Assembly (NCBI GenBank): GCA_964017145.1
Contig: CAXHKQ010000283.1
Location: 1 to 17,511 of the forward strand
DNA length: 17,511 bases
Reading direction: 5' to 3'
Origin: Agrocybe praecox
Lineage: Eukaryota; Basidiomycota; Agaricomycetes; Agaricales; Agrocybaceae
Below the pieces are notes generated by a model. That model ran no database searches and was not told the origin of the DNA. It saw only the letters and a list, made by a program, of their open reading frames with translations. Below are positions 1-7,602 of the stretch, in pieces (the first letter of the stretch is position 1; each line of letters starts with the position of its first letter). The position numbers and the translations under genes were made by a program.

Positions 1-286
1 GATGCCATCCAACCATGGAAGTTTCTAACGGCCTGGTTTTCTGCTGTAGTCCTCCTTTGTTGCTGGCTGGACGAATGCAATCTTTCTTGGTGGTGCTTGA
101 ACATGCATTCTATTAACGTGTCCCAGCCGTCGTAGTTGTTGTGCGCAAATTCTCATGGTTGTATATCTAATACGCCAATCTCCTCTCTCGCAGACCGGCT
201 CATAGATCATACGCAGTACTTTTCTTTCGAAGTTTCCCAACATGACCTTATGCGCCTCTGACAATGTCCACGCTCTGCCTTATATG
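1..286 (-). pseudogene. RTE-F C-terminal domain remnant
   Basis: The open stretch 264-25 on the minus strand reads SEAHKVMLGNFERKVLRMIY, then EPVCERGDWRIRY, then a QQLRRLGHVNRM motif. This is the conserved C-terminal region of RTE-like polyproteins (FERK..R.I.GPVC...W..RYN.E ... RLRWLGHV.RM). After a stop near 25 the frame reads toward LDGI, matching the GRPR.RWLDGI ending, and is cut by the window edge. The YNHELY box is degenerate here. It is an inactive fragment. Confidence 0.7.
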
Positions 287-650
287 TCAGCACCAGCACT
301 GTGGTGTGTTGTGGATGGCAGTTGGGACCCCGGCTCTCCGAACTATTATCTCAAAACATACGTTTAACAGGTCACACGGTAGATCGTAACCTTGCCGGAT
401 ACCTTTAATTGTTGAAAAAGGTTCTGATGCTTTCCGGCTTATACAAACAGCACTCTTGGTATCTGCTAGAGTCATACGACATAATTGGATGAGTTTCTTA
501 AGGATTGCCCAGTTGTTCTATTGTAGTATATAGCTCATCTCTATTGATGCTTTCGTTTGCCTGCTTAAAATCGATAAAAAGATGATGTGCTCCGATCTGG
601 TACTTACTTGTATTTTCCAGTATATGTTGCAGAGTGATATGGGCTTGGTC
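287..650 (-). pseudogene. RTE-F reverse-transcriptase palm remnant
   Basis: The minus-strand reading gives LQHILENTSKYQIGAHHLFI and DFKQANES (RT motif A region; the motif-A aspartate is in FIDFK). A frame change near 475 leads to the open stretch 475-287, with TLADTKSAVC, a KASEPFSTIKGIRQG motif (the B-like GIRQGD box, here GIRQGYDLP) and LLNVCFEIIVRRAG. The usual next block, with the catalytic YADD, is absent; the frame instead runs into sequence matching the region just before the C-terminal conserved FERKVLRMI. The remnant cannot encode an active RT. Confidence 0.7.
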
Positions 651-866
651 AACTTGACCTCACCATAGCCCTGGTCAATAGTCTCTTGTCAGTCAATCGA
701 TCGAGCAAACATTTTACAACTAGACTATAAGGGCTGTAATGGACTTGGTCAACTTCACATTTTCTTGACCATGGCCCTCTGTTAAGGCGATGTCATAAAA
801 TCACCTGATCGGAGCAATTTTTTTAAACGGAATTATATGAGTCAATTTGACCACACCATGCCTCTG
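635..866 (+). repeat. Degenerate ~100-bp repeat array, left block
   Basis: Three diverged units begin with a GGTCAACTTGACC-like palindromic core followed by CACCAT..GCCCT: near 643 (ggtcaacttgacctcaccat), near 744 (ggtcaacttcac, then gaccatggccct) and near 841 (gtcaatttgaccacaccatg). Between cores each unit has a GATCG(G)AGCAAA-TTTT-like stretch, near 697 and 812. The spacing of about 100 bases indicates an old tandem array. The third unit is broken by the RTE-D insertion at 866/867. No coding potential was seen. Unit boundaries are approximate because they were aligned by eye. Confidence 0.5.
858..866 (+). repeat. Target-site duplication of RTE-D, left copy
   Basis: The sequence atgcctctg directly precedes the first RTE-related bases and is repeated at 2187-2195 after the AAGT tail. 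The flanking bases differ, so the duplication is 9 bp. Confidence 0.65.
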
Positions 867-918
867 GCTTTTAAAGGTAGCCGGCCGAGTTTCAACAGTG
901 CACTCCACCAGCTAACCT

Positions 919-1150
919 GTGAAAATTTGGATGAAAGAAGAGATGCCAAGTGAATGGAACATCAGCATAATTTGCCCGATCCACAAGAAAGGTGATAGAA
1001 GGGAGTGCAAGAACTACAGGGGCATAAGCCTGCTGAATATCGCCTATAAGACCAAGTCGACACTCACCATCTTTTGGTTGACTTCAAGCAAGCGTACGAC
1101 ACTCCGAATAGAAGTGAGCTATTCGCAGCAATGAACCGATTTAACATCCC
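919..1150 (+). pseudogene. RTE-D reverse-transcriptase fingers, internally deleted
   Basis: The frame reads [20 protein letters not shown] then [14 protein letters not shown], the classic start of an RTE-type RT domain (W....I.PI.KKGD...C.NYRGISLL). Directly after IAYK the sequence continues, in another frame, as [20 protein letters not shown], which normally lies about 50 residues further on. RT motifs between these points have therefore been deleted near 1050. The motif-A aspartate (VDFK) remains. A further frame change near 1150 (after FNIP) leads into the palm fragment. Confidence 0.75.
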
Positions 1151-1714
1151 ATGAAGCTCATTAAGTTAAGTCAAATGACGCTGAAAAACACCATGAGTTG
1201 TGTGAAAGCTGCTGGAACCACGACTAACCAGTTCAACACTGTTAGAGGCTTCCGGCAAGGTGACGCACTGTCGTGCAGCTACTTTAACATTCTGCTTGAG
1301 ATGATCGTGACCGCCGCAAGTACCAAGACCACCGACAGATTAGGTACTGACAACATCTTCCGATCATCCAGACAAATTCTTGCCTACGCAGATGATATTG
1401 ATATCATCGGGAGAGCCAAAACAGACGTAGAGAAGCAGTTTTTGGCTATAGAAGAAGCAGCAAGTTCGACGGGTCTCAGGATAAATGAAGAGAAGACAAA
1501 ATACATGCTCTCAAGTCTCCGAGAAAGCTCCCAAGAAAGAATAGGACCACATGTTCGCATTGGGGACTACAATTTTGAGGTAGTAAAGAACTTCATTTAT
1601 CTGGGAACCGAGGTAAACGACGAAAACACCTTAACGTCAGAGGTCAAACGAAGAATCGTGCTCGCCAACAGATGTCTTTATGGCTTGAGCAAACTACTAC
1701 GTTCAAAACAAGGT
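1151..1714 (+). pseudogene. RTE-D reverse-transcriptase palm with YADD
   Basis: A continuous frame reads KLIKLSQMTLKNTMSCVKAA, then VRGFRQGDALSCSYFNILLE (motif B), then AYADDIDIIGRAKTDVEK with the catalytic YADD at 1385-1396, then INEEKTKYMLSS and NFIYLGTEVNDENTLTSEVK, ending in KRRIVLANRCLYGLSKLLRS. This order is typical of RTE-clade RT (BovB-type elements share the KTK.M and LG..I......EIKRR blocks). The frame is lost near 1710, where bases between LRSK and KVRLYHQL are missing. The two catalytic aspartates remain, but the protein is truncated on both sides by frame changes. Confidence 0.85.
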
Positions 1715-2176
1715 GAGGCTTTACCATCAACTCATCTTACCAGTCCTGTTATACGGGGCTGAAAGTTGGAACCTCCTACAACAACACGAGGATCTGTTAT
1801 CAGTTTTCGAGAGAAAGGTTCTTCGCATGATATATGGTCCATTATGCGAGGGGGAGAGTGGATAACTAGATACAACAGAGAACTGTATCAACTATACCAG
1901 CACCCAGACATTGTCAGAAAGATCAGGACAAAGCGCTTACGCTGAGCTGGGCACGTGCAAAGGATGGACGTGGGTGCACCTGCTAGTAAAGCTCTCTTCT
2001 CAACCCTAAACAAAAACCGAAGACCAGGTAGACCTCGCACCAGATGGATTGACATTGTTGATAGAGATGTGCGATCAATAGGTGTCACCAACTGGAGAAC
2101 AACATCAAATAACCGTAGTATCTGGAGAATTGTGATCGATCAAGCAGAATCTGACACAGGGTTCAACGCTGGATAA
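1715..2176 (+). pseudogene. RTE-D C-terminal domain remnant
   Basis: Reading across frames gives KVRLYHQLILPVLLYGAESW, then LLSVFERKVLRMIYGPLCEG, then ITRYNRELYQLYQHPDIVRK, IRTKRLR-stop-AGHVQRMD, and finally ASKALFSTLNKNRRPGRPRT and RWIDIVDRD, ending at a stop at 2174-2176. This is the conserved RTE C-terminal block. A frameshift in the GAGGGGGAG run near 1850 and a TGG-to-TGA change at the conserved tryptophan near 1944 inactivate it. The open part 1955-2176 is only the tail of this block. Confidence 0.8.
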
Positions 2177-2186
2177 GTAAGTAAGT

Positions 2187-2195
2187 ATGCCTCTG
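2187..2195 (+). repeat. Target-site duplication of RTE-D, right copy
   Basis: Second copy of atgcctctg, directly after the AAGT-repeat tail of RTE-D. The sequence beyond it resumes the host repeat unit. Confidence 0.65.
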
Positions 2196-2238
2196 ACCTT
2201 GTCAGTAGAGTTTCGGTACAACGTATCTGTTTGGGAAT
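2187..2238 (+). repeat. ~100-bp repeat array, remainder of unit after RTE-D
   Basis: The bases after the right target-site duplication (accttgtcagtagag and following) continue the repeat unit interrupted at 866, by comparison with the unit beginning near 643 (cttgtcagtcaat). The match is loose, as the units are old. Confidence 0.4.
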
Positions 2239-2353
2239 GTGGAGAGACCTAGTAGAACGAGACACCAAGAAACTAGGTATTAGAGATTGGCAGTCAACAT
2301 CTAAAGACCGATCATCCTGGGCATCAATAATAAGTCTAGCGGATTCGAGATAA
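2239..2353 (+). mobile_element. RTE-E: 115-bp RTE-like 3'-end stub
   Basis: This stretch matches the 3' end of RTE-B (7426-7541) with only about four visible differences in roughly 115 bases. It encodes WRDLVERDTKKLGIRDWQST, then SKDRSSWASII, ending ADSR-stop. No upstream element sequence precedes it, so it is either an extremely 5'-truncated insertion or a segment copied from a relative. The usual short-repeat tail is missing after the stop, and no convincing target-site duplication was seen (gtttggg before and gttgggg after are only suggestive). Confidence 0.8.
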
Positions 2354-2640
2354 GTTGGGGTCGTTTGTTATGTTGGCGGTTCCAGGTATCTACTATATAT
2401 ATTGGGGTAATGATTGTAACGGATTCACTCCGTTACAAGTGTCGAATCAGTGCACATTTGGAAACTGTGCTATCCAGGTTGACTTCCCCATTATTATGAC
2501 TTGGGGCAACAATTTTATTGAGCTGCAGGCTTACGGGCTTCTGTGGGCCTGGTCAGAGCGGTATCAAGTTCTTCCGATCATGCAAGCATTTTTAAACTGA
2601 ACTATGGGGCTGACATGGGACTGTAAGCATCTTGCTATAA
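2354..2640 (+). repeat. ~100-bp repeat array, right block
   Basis: Two further diverged units can be recognised: caggttgacttcccc with ttatgacttggggc (2475-2508) aligns to the unit at 744, and cgatcatgcaagcatttttaaac (from 2575) aligns to the ctgatcggagcaattttttt stretch at 808. This indicates that the array spans both RTE insertions. The open frame 2355-2600 has no protein similarity I recognise and runs through this repeat, so it is not called as a gene. Confidence 0.4.
2414..2438. repeat. Perfect 10-bp inverted repeat (hairpin)
   Basis: TTGTAACGGA (2414-2423) and TCCGTTACAA (2429-2438) are exact reverse complements separated by TTCAC. It lies in non-coding repeat sequence, with no gene or T-run next to it, so no function is assigned. 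It may be an end-to-end remnant of a tiny foldback insertion. Confidence 0.6.
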
Positions 2641-2872
2641 CGATGTAAAAGTATCCGATCGATTCCCTGGTCTCCTGCAATAGCGTGGCGAATCACAAGC
2701 TTATCTAGCCTTTTTAGGCTCTTCTAGATCCATCGAAATTTCGCAACTATGGAAAGCCAAAACACAAATTGTGTCGAAATGGTTTTCCGTCCAGTGGCCT
2801 TAATTTCCAAGCTCGGCTAACACTAGTGAAGGCTTGGCTTGCACAAATTAGCAAACTCAGCACCGACCACTA
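2641..2872. other. Non-coding stretch, nothing recognised
   Basis: No coding frame, RNA gene or clear repeat was recognised. A small agcct-tttt-aggct stem (near 2707-2720) is present but short and common. Confidence 0.4.
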
Positions 2873-3043
2873 GAGATGAGCGGTAGTGTAAGTTGTCAAT
2901 TCCGCGAACCATATGTAACTAAGAGGAACTTATAAGTTCGAACTTTGTATTAGAGCAGAAGAAGATAGCTACGAATAACTTACGTTAGTTTCATTTGTTA
3001 GGAGTAATTTACTTGTAATCAACGTATGTATTAGGGATTCTCT
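2873..3043 (+). repeat. Old dispersed repeat, possible hAT-like MITE copy
   Basis: This resembles the element at 16680-16844 in the same orientation. Both begin with tagagat(g/a)-GCGGT-like sequence; both have a cgaactttgta-t-a-gcagaagaa block (near 2938-2962 here); both continue with taacttacgt and tagtt motifs and end in a sequence complementary to the start (attctcta here). The match is broken by many substitutions and indels. Ends are approximate, and no target-site duplication is visible. Confidence 0.4.
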
Positions 3044-4084
3044 ACTATTACTCACAGCTACCAAAGCAGTAAGTATAAACCAATTATTTGAGTTAGAAAC
3101 ACTAGATTAACCCGGAAATCATATGATTTTCTCGCGTATGTGGCCTCATGTCCCCTATAAATTGGCTCACTGCTTCAAATAATGATACCTTCTGCATACT
3201 CCAATCCCTGTTGAATTGTTTAGTACTGCTTACAATACGTAAACTTCAAAAACATAACACACCCTCTCATTAACATACAAACTCTGCAATGTTAATATTT
3301 CACGCCGTAAAATCACACAAAATATTACCCTTGATCCAATGTTTTAAAATAAAATAACTATTACGAGGAAAATGTATCCTTTGAAGTACGAAAATTACCT
3401 CATAAATTTCCATAGAAATTTCCAAATACACAAAATGACTTCGTCGTTTCCTCCTCCTTGGTCCTGGAACAAGGAAGACAGCTTCCAGAAACAAAGAATA
3501 CGAATTAATTCACGTACTCGTCGCTCAGTTAGTCCTTCCTCATCTACGTATACTAAGTATTATATTCGGAAGAGTCGAGTTTTATGAATACCTTTCTTCC
3601 TCTGTTATCCTGTTTGAAAAAGAAAAATAAAATAAACTAAATTCCTTATTAGATAAAAAGATGTTTTGCATACATTCATCTCATCCCATTCATCTCATCT
3701 CATCCAATTCCGTTCCTCGTCTGGGTTGCTGGCTGGCTGGCTTCTTCAATTTCATGAATTTATTCAAGACGTGAGCTCTCGGATGTCTTTTTATATCAAA
3801 GGCTTACAGCTATTTATAATCCTTGCATTCGCATCCTTATCCTTTATCCCTTCTCCAAGCAAACAGAAGACGACTCTGTTCCTCTGTTTTCTGTAAAAGT
3901 AAAACATAGAGTACTGAACTTAATGCAAATTAAAGTCAATGAATGGAGAAGGAGCTTTTGGATCAGGGATGAGGTTGATTGTTTACTCGAATTACTGTAG
4001 AATTTGTCATTTGACTGGAAACAATTGAAGGTTAGGTTGGGCTATAAAGGATGGGGTTTGTGGGGATTTTGTCTATTTAGGGTA
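3044..4084. other. AT-rich non-coding region
   Basis: About 1 kb without a recognisable gene. Short open frames (for example 3372-3587 and 3666-3896) show no known domain and have low-complexity composition. A TCATC-rich simple-sequence patch lies at about 3676-3707, followed by a short ctggctggctgg run near 3730. This may be unique intergenic DNA older than the flanking insertions. Confidence 0.4.
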
Positions 4085-4239
4085 ACGATGAGCTGGCTCT
4101 CGCAAGGGATACGCACCCCCCAACATGGAAATCCAGGAAACCAGGGAAAGTTATGGACAAAGAGTTTCGGATAGGTACATGGAATGTACTGGCACAACCG
4201 ATATGGATTCCTACGTAGCCTAAGGGAAACACTACAAAA
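4085..4239 (+). mobile_element. RTE-A, left part: 5' end and start of endonuclease
   Basis: From about 4151 the frame reads KEFRIGTWNVLAQ, the N-terminal hallmark of an AP-endonuclease-like domain in RTE-type elements ((L/I)R.GTWNV). After a frame change it reads LRSLRETLQK (4211-4240), and there the similarity stops. The expected continuation, KYHADMTALQEIGWPGTGEL, is found more than 5 kb away at about 9534. The intervening DNA is a LOA-like element, so RTE-A was the target of that insertion. The 5' boundary is uncertain; about 4085 is a guess. Confidence 0.65.
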
Positions 4240-4269
4240 GACACAATTAAAGCTTTTACCCCCCTTACT

Positions 4270-4749
4270 GTCATGGTGACACCACAACAGTTTTCCTGGA
4301 GTGCAGGTCAGGAAGTATTCTGGTTGCGTCGGTCTATTTGGCCCATGAAAATCCGTGTCTACTTCCTTGGAGCGTCTCACCGAAATTCACGTAGATATGA
4401 TACTGGGACTAGACGCCAATGCTAGGCACACCAGCTGGGGTAGTACAAGTTGTAATGCCAGGGGTAAGTGTCTTTTCGAATTAATTTCCAGCTCAATTTT
4501 AGTATTTGTAACATTGGAGACACTCACACCTTTGAATTCCCTTCGTCTGACATTTACCCAGGATGGAGCGACGTCATTGATGTTACTCTATCCAAATTCA
4601 GGAAAAGTAATTCCGTAAGCAACTGGATGGTACTAAGCAAGGAACCTTCTCAGTCGTATCATAAATTTATCCAGCTCGAATTGGACTTCATACAGGACCA
4701 AACACCCCCTTCCGAAACCCCAGGAACACGGATCGGTCCAAGTTCGTAA
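4270..4749 (+). pseudogene. LOA-1 endonuclease remnant
   Basis: The frames give DTTTVFLECRSGSILVASVY then LAHENPCLLPWS, then ILGLDANARHTSWGSTSCNA (the catalytic D-A-N of LOA/R1 endonucleases: GCDANAHH..WGS), then, after a frame change near 4470-4490, THTFEFPSSDIYPGWSDVID (the DIT-like core), and last QSYHKFIQLEL in place of the catalytic SDH.YI.F. The S-D-H histidine remains as YHKF but the aspartate before it is lost. At least two frame changes are needed to read the domain. The N-terminal part with the first catalytic glutamate (QEP) is missing, consistent with 5' truncation. Confidence 0.75.
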
Positions 4750-5683
4750 CTGTCGCTTCATGTAAGCTAAAAAGCCTATCTAGAAAGCTTGCTATCTCCG
4801 CACTAAGTTTCGACGAGGCAGTGGAGGTGGTTAATAGCAGCTACAGTAGGGCACTAAATGGATAATGCAAAGTAAGCCGTCCACGTAAAACATAGCCTAC
4901 CGTTCAAACTCATAGCAAGAGTATGAGCCAAAGCTTCGCGATTACAACAAAGCGAAAAAGGAGGCAAAAACTGTAAGCTGGCAGAAATTCTCTGACGACA
5001 TAGAATCGATCAAGGACACGGCTAGACTGCGGAAAGTACTGTCTAAATCAAATGTTGTCCCTACGTATCTTCAAATGGACAATGGTCGATGGGTTCAAAC
5101 CAGTGAAGATACAAATCGCCTTCTTCTGGAGGCTCACTTCCCTGGGAACTCACCTGTGACATCTAAAGTAAGTTTAAATTATGACACTAACTATGAGTCT
5201 CCTATAATTTCAGAGCTTATCACCAGATGCATTCTCACCAGCTGCTTACCTTCGCAATGGAAACAAGTAAAGATCATCTTCATTCCAAAGGCTGGAAAGA
5301 TAAATCACTCCAAGGACTACCGGCCAATCAGCTTTTCGTCGTTTCTTTTAAAAGTCCTTGAAAGAATACTTGATGAGCACATTAGAGTATTATTCAATCC
5401 CGGCATTATATCCAACAGTCAGCTCGTCTATGTTAAAGGCAAATCCACGGACACTGCCCTGCATGAGGTGACGCTCACCATAGGGAGATCTATCGAGCAT
5501 AGCCAGTACATCCTGGCAGAGTTTTTAGACATAAAAGGTGCCTTCAATAACGTCAGTAATGAGGCCATTGTGAACGATTTGTGTAGCCTAGGAGTAAGTA
5601 CTCCGATCACAAATTGGATCTCTATGATCCTCATGACAAGAGAAATATATTCAACGATAGGATGTAATACTACGATCTACTGA
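4750..5683 (+). pseudogene. LOA-1 linker and reverse-transcriptase fingers/palm start
   Basis: The linker reads CKLKSLSRKLAISALSFDEA and, after stops, LRDYNKAKKEAKTVSWQKF, typical of LOA ORF2. The open stretch 5075-5683 then gives KIIFIPKAGKINHSKDYRPI, SFSSFLLKVLERILDEHIR, QLVYVKGKSTDTALHEVTL and AEFLDIKGAFNNVSNEAI; the motif-A aspartate is in FLDIKGAF. The frame ends in GCNTTI at the RTE-B insertion (5662-5676), and the next expected residues, RSVCCGTPRGG, follow at 7603. The last codons up to 5683 are therefore read into the inserted element. Confidence 0.85.
5662..5676 (+). repeat. Target-site duplication of RTE-B, left copy
   Basis: The sequence atgtaatactacgat is repeated exactly at 7588-7602. 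Because RTE-B ends in a TATG-repeat tail, the first three bases may belong to the tail, so the true duplication is 12 to 15 bp. Confidence 0.85.
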
Positions 5684-6440
5684 AAGACATCTTCTACGAA
5701 CAGCTGGATAAAGCGTACGGTCTTTGCCAAGCTACGATGCTAAGATAGTATACTAGGATATTTCAACGCGCAATTGGGAAAAGACGACGGGATGACAGGA
5801 ACCGTCGGTAAACGTAGCCTTTATGCCGAGACCAACGACAACGGTGTAAGACTAGCATAATTCGCAGCTTCGAGAAACATGGCCATCACTAGTACCATCT
5901 TCCCCCACCGTGATGTTCACAGGTACACCTGGGTATCTGCAGACGGAAAAACGAAGAATCAGATTGATCACATTCTTTGTGACAACCGGCATGCTTTGCA
6001 CATCATGGATGTGAAGACCTTGAGAGGAGCTAACATCGACTCTGACCATCACCTTGCCAGGGCAAAGGTCAGATGCATAATAGAAGCGAAGAGACCACCC
6101 ACTTCGCAATCTAACCGCTATAACATCGAGTCCCTTTTGAACGCTAATATCACGCACCGTTTCTCGACGGAACTAGAAGTTAGACTGGTAGCCTTTCCTC
6201 AACAGAACACCATCGAGGAATTTGTGCTCTAAAGGACTGAAGGAAGTTGCTCAAAGCGTCCTGGGTCCCCGAAAACCACAGAAAAGGCAGTCCTGTCGTG
6301 ACAGAGAATATGAGGAGTCGGTTGCGCAAAAGGTGCTAGCATATAAGCGGAAAGTCCAACAGGATACAAGGGCCAATCGCGAAGCTTTTAGTGAGGCGAG
6401 GGGAAGAACATCAAAGATATCGAGGTCTAAGAAGCGTTAG
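5677..6440 (+). pseudogene. RTE-B endonuclease C-terminal part and linker
   Basis: The first 200 bases need several frame changes and read LDKAYGLCQ and a DFNAQLGK-like stretch. The open segment 5879-6232 then gives STIFPHRDVHRYTWVSADGK, TKNQIDHILCDNRHALHIMD and RGANIDSDHHLARAKVR. These are the diagnostic late endonuclease motifs of RTE-type elements (H..TW.SPDG, NQIDH, DSDH); the catalytic D and H of SDHHL are intact. The segment 6222-6440 is the linker (KGLKEVAQSVLGPRKPQKR, then a DREYEE... basic stretch). The N-terminal catalytic residues are missing through 5' truncation. Confidence 0.85.
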
Positions 6441-6455
6441 TTAGAAAAGAAGAGC

Positions 6456-7208
6456 ATGGAAAACTTGGAGCTATTACATAACAGGAATGAAGCCAGAAAA
6501 TTCTACAAAACCATCAACCATAGTAAAAAGCCATTTCTCTCAAACACCATCAACTGCAAGGACAAGAATGGTAAGATGTTGACATGTAAGGAAGAGTTGG
6601 TGAAAAGATGGACAGAGTATTTTTCAGAGCTTCTGAACGGAAACCATGATGCACTTTCATGTGGTCTATTTAACATCATTCTCGAGTTGATTATGAACCT
6701 AGCACACATCAACACAAGCCACGTAATCTTCAACAAGTCTAACCAGGTCCTCGGCTATGCAGATGATTTCGATCTTATTGGTAAATCTAAGGAAGATGTG
6801 AAACATTCCTTTCTGTCGATTCAACGAGCTGCGATTGGCCTTCAGGTGAACCAAGAAAAGACGAAGTACCTACTGACATCAAGGTCTAAGTGTCGCCTTT
6901 CGTATCTGGGCCCAACTGTCAACATGGACCACTGCAATTTCGAAACGGTTAGACAGTTCGTATACCTGGGCTCTGAGATAACATCTGATAATGACGTCAC
7001 CAGCGAAATCAAGAGAAGGATCGTACTGGCAAACAAGTGTCTCTATGGGCTGAGTAAATTCATGCGGTCCAAAACTACTTCAAGAGCTACTAAGTTGAAG
7101 CTATGCAATGAGCTCATATTGCCAGTGCTACTTTATGGTAATGACTCCTGGACTATCAAAGCAGAAGATGAGCAGCTCCTTAATGTGTTTGAAAGGAAAG
7201 TCCTTTGA
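6456..7208 (+). pseudogene. RTE-B reverse transcriptase, internally deleted, with YADD
   Basis: A 250-codon open frame starts with the linker (NRNEARKFYKTINHSKKPFL, then KRWTEYFSELLNG) and jumps, at about 6645-6652, straight to DALSCGLFNIILELIMN, which is motif B. RT motifs 1, 2 and A are thus missing, although the join is in frame. The catalytic box follows as YADDFDLIGKSKEDV (YADD at 6756-6767), then VNQEKTKYLLTS, TVRQFVYLGSEITSDNDVTS, EIKRRIVLANKCLYGLSKFM, LPVLLYGNDSW and NVFERKVL, with a TGA at 7207. The frame stays open across the deletion, but with motif A gone the product could not polymerise. Confidence 0.85.
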
Positions 7209-7541
7209 ATGATATATACCCAGTTAACATCGACGGAGAAAAGAGAAGACGCCACAACGAAGAGTTATACACCATGAGTCGCCAACAACCAGTCGACAAG
7301 AACATCAGAACAAAACGACTGAGATGGGCCGGGCATGCAAGCAGATTGGACGAATGTTAGCCGGCCAGAAAGGTACTATTTACTAACCCACCAAATGCCA
7401 GATCAATAGGAGGTCAACGTAAAAGGTGGAGAGACCTAGTAGAACGAGACACCAAGAAACTAGGTATTAGAGATTGGCAGCAAACATCTAAAGACCGATC
7501 ATCCTGGGCATCAATAATAATTCAAGCGGATTCGAGATAAG
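7209..7541 (+). pseudogene. RTE-B C-terminal domain remnant
   Basis: After the TGA at 7207 the frames continue as DKNIRTKRLRWAGHASRLDE, a TAG, then ARKVLFTNPPNARSIGGQRK and RWRDLVERDTKKLGIRDWQQ, ending ADSR-stop. The RLRWAGHA.RLD and RGR.RWRD boxes are standard for RTE C-termini. The YNHELY region near 7255 is scrambled. The last 115 bases are nearly identical to the isolated stub at 2239-2353. Confidence 0.8.
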
Positions 7542-7551
7542 GATCGTCGCT

Positions 7552-7590
7552 GTATAGGTATGTATGTATGTAAGAATGTATGTATGTATG
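7552..7590 (+). repeat. TATG-rich simple-sequence tail of RTE-B
   Basis: Repeats of tatg (with one aag interruption) lie directly before the right target-site duplication, as expected of the 3' tail of an RTE-type insertion. RTE-D ends in AAGT repeats and RTE-C in AAAGT-like repeats, so the copies belong to different subfamilies or have drifted. Confidence 0.75.
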
Positions 7591-7602
7591 TAATACTACG
7601 AT
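7588..7602 (+). repeat. Target-site duplication of RTE-B, right copy
   Basis: Exact copy of 5662-5676. LOA-1 coding sequence resumes within it (NTTI then RSVCCGTPRGG). Confidence 0.85.

Larger units (their letters stand above)
1..650 (-). mobile_element. RTE-F: RTE-like non-LTR retrotransposon fragment
   Basis: Read on the minus strand, this carries reverse-transcriptase (RT) and C-terminal pieces of an RTE-like polyprotein. It starts near 650 with the stretch before RT motif A (HHLFIDFKQA), continues through MTLADTKSAVC and GIRQGYDLPCDLLN, then jumps to a VLVLTY / AESWTL-like sequence and FERKVLRMIY, and runs off the window at base 1. The segment holding the catalytic YADD and the thumb is missing, so this copy has a large internal deletion besides being 5'-truncated. 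Stops and frameshifts are scattered through it. The 5' edge lies in the ~100-bp repeat array; no target-site duplication can be judged because the 3' end is outside the window. The assignment rests on motif order shared with the other RTE-like copies here; the exact clade is inference. Confidence 0.75.
867..2186 (+). mobile_element. RTE-D: 5'-truncated RTE-like retrotransposon with 9-bp TSD
   Basis: This insertion is flanked by the direct repeat atgcctctg at 858-866 and 2187-2195, a good candidate target-site duplication, and ends in a short (AAGT)n tail at 2175-2186. It begins just before the RT fingers (an ALHQL-like then KIWM motif), carries [19 protein letters not shown], jumps over about 50 expected residues to [14 protein letters not shown], then continues through GFRQGDALSCSYFN, YADD and the C-terminal block to a stop at 2174-2176. 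Frameshifts near 1150, 1710 and 1855 and an in-frame TGA in the RLRWAGHV box (near 1944) disable it. It sits inside the ~100-bp repeat array. Confidence 0.85.
5677..7587 (+). mobile_element. RTE-B: RTE-like retrotransposon inserted in LOA-1
   Basis: It begins within the endonuclease (KDIFYEQLDKAYGLC) and runs through the rest of that domain, the linker, a deleted RT domain with YADD, and the C-terminal block to ADSR-stop (7539-7541), then a TATG-rich tail up to 7587. Direct repeats of 12-15 bp flank it. The RT region has lost everything between the SELLNG linker and the GDALSCG-like box of motif B. Stops near 6438 and 7207, a TAG near 7358 and several frame changes make it inactive. It splits LOA-1 between RT motifs A and B, so it is younger than LOA-1. 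Confidence 0.9.

Noticed and set aside
2355..2600. 81-codon plus-strand open frame as a gene
   Set aside because: It lies across degenerate repeat units and a hairpin, shows no domain and has no supporting signals.
3372..3587. 71-codon plus-strand open frame (and 3666-3896) as host genes
   Set aside because: Short, AT-rich or low-complexity, with no recognisable motif, signal peptide or promoter.
4042..4380. 112-codon minus-strand open frame as a gene
   Set aside because: It is antisense to the RTE-A and LOA-1 endonuclease readings, which match known motifs.
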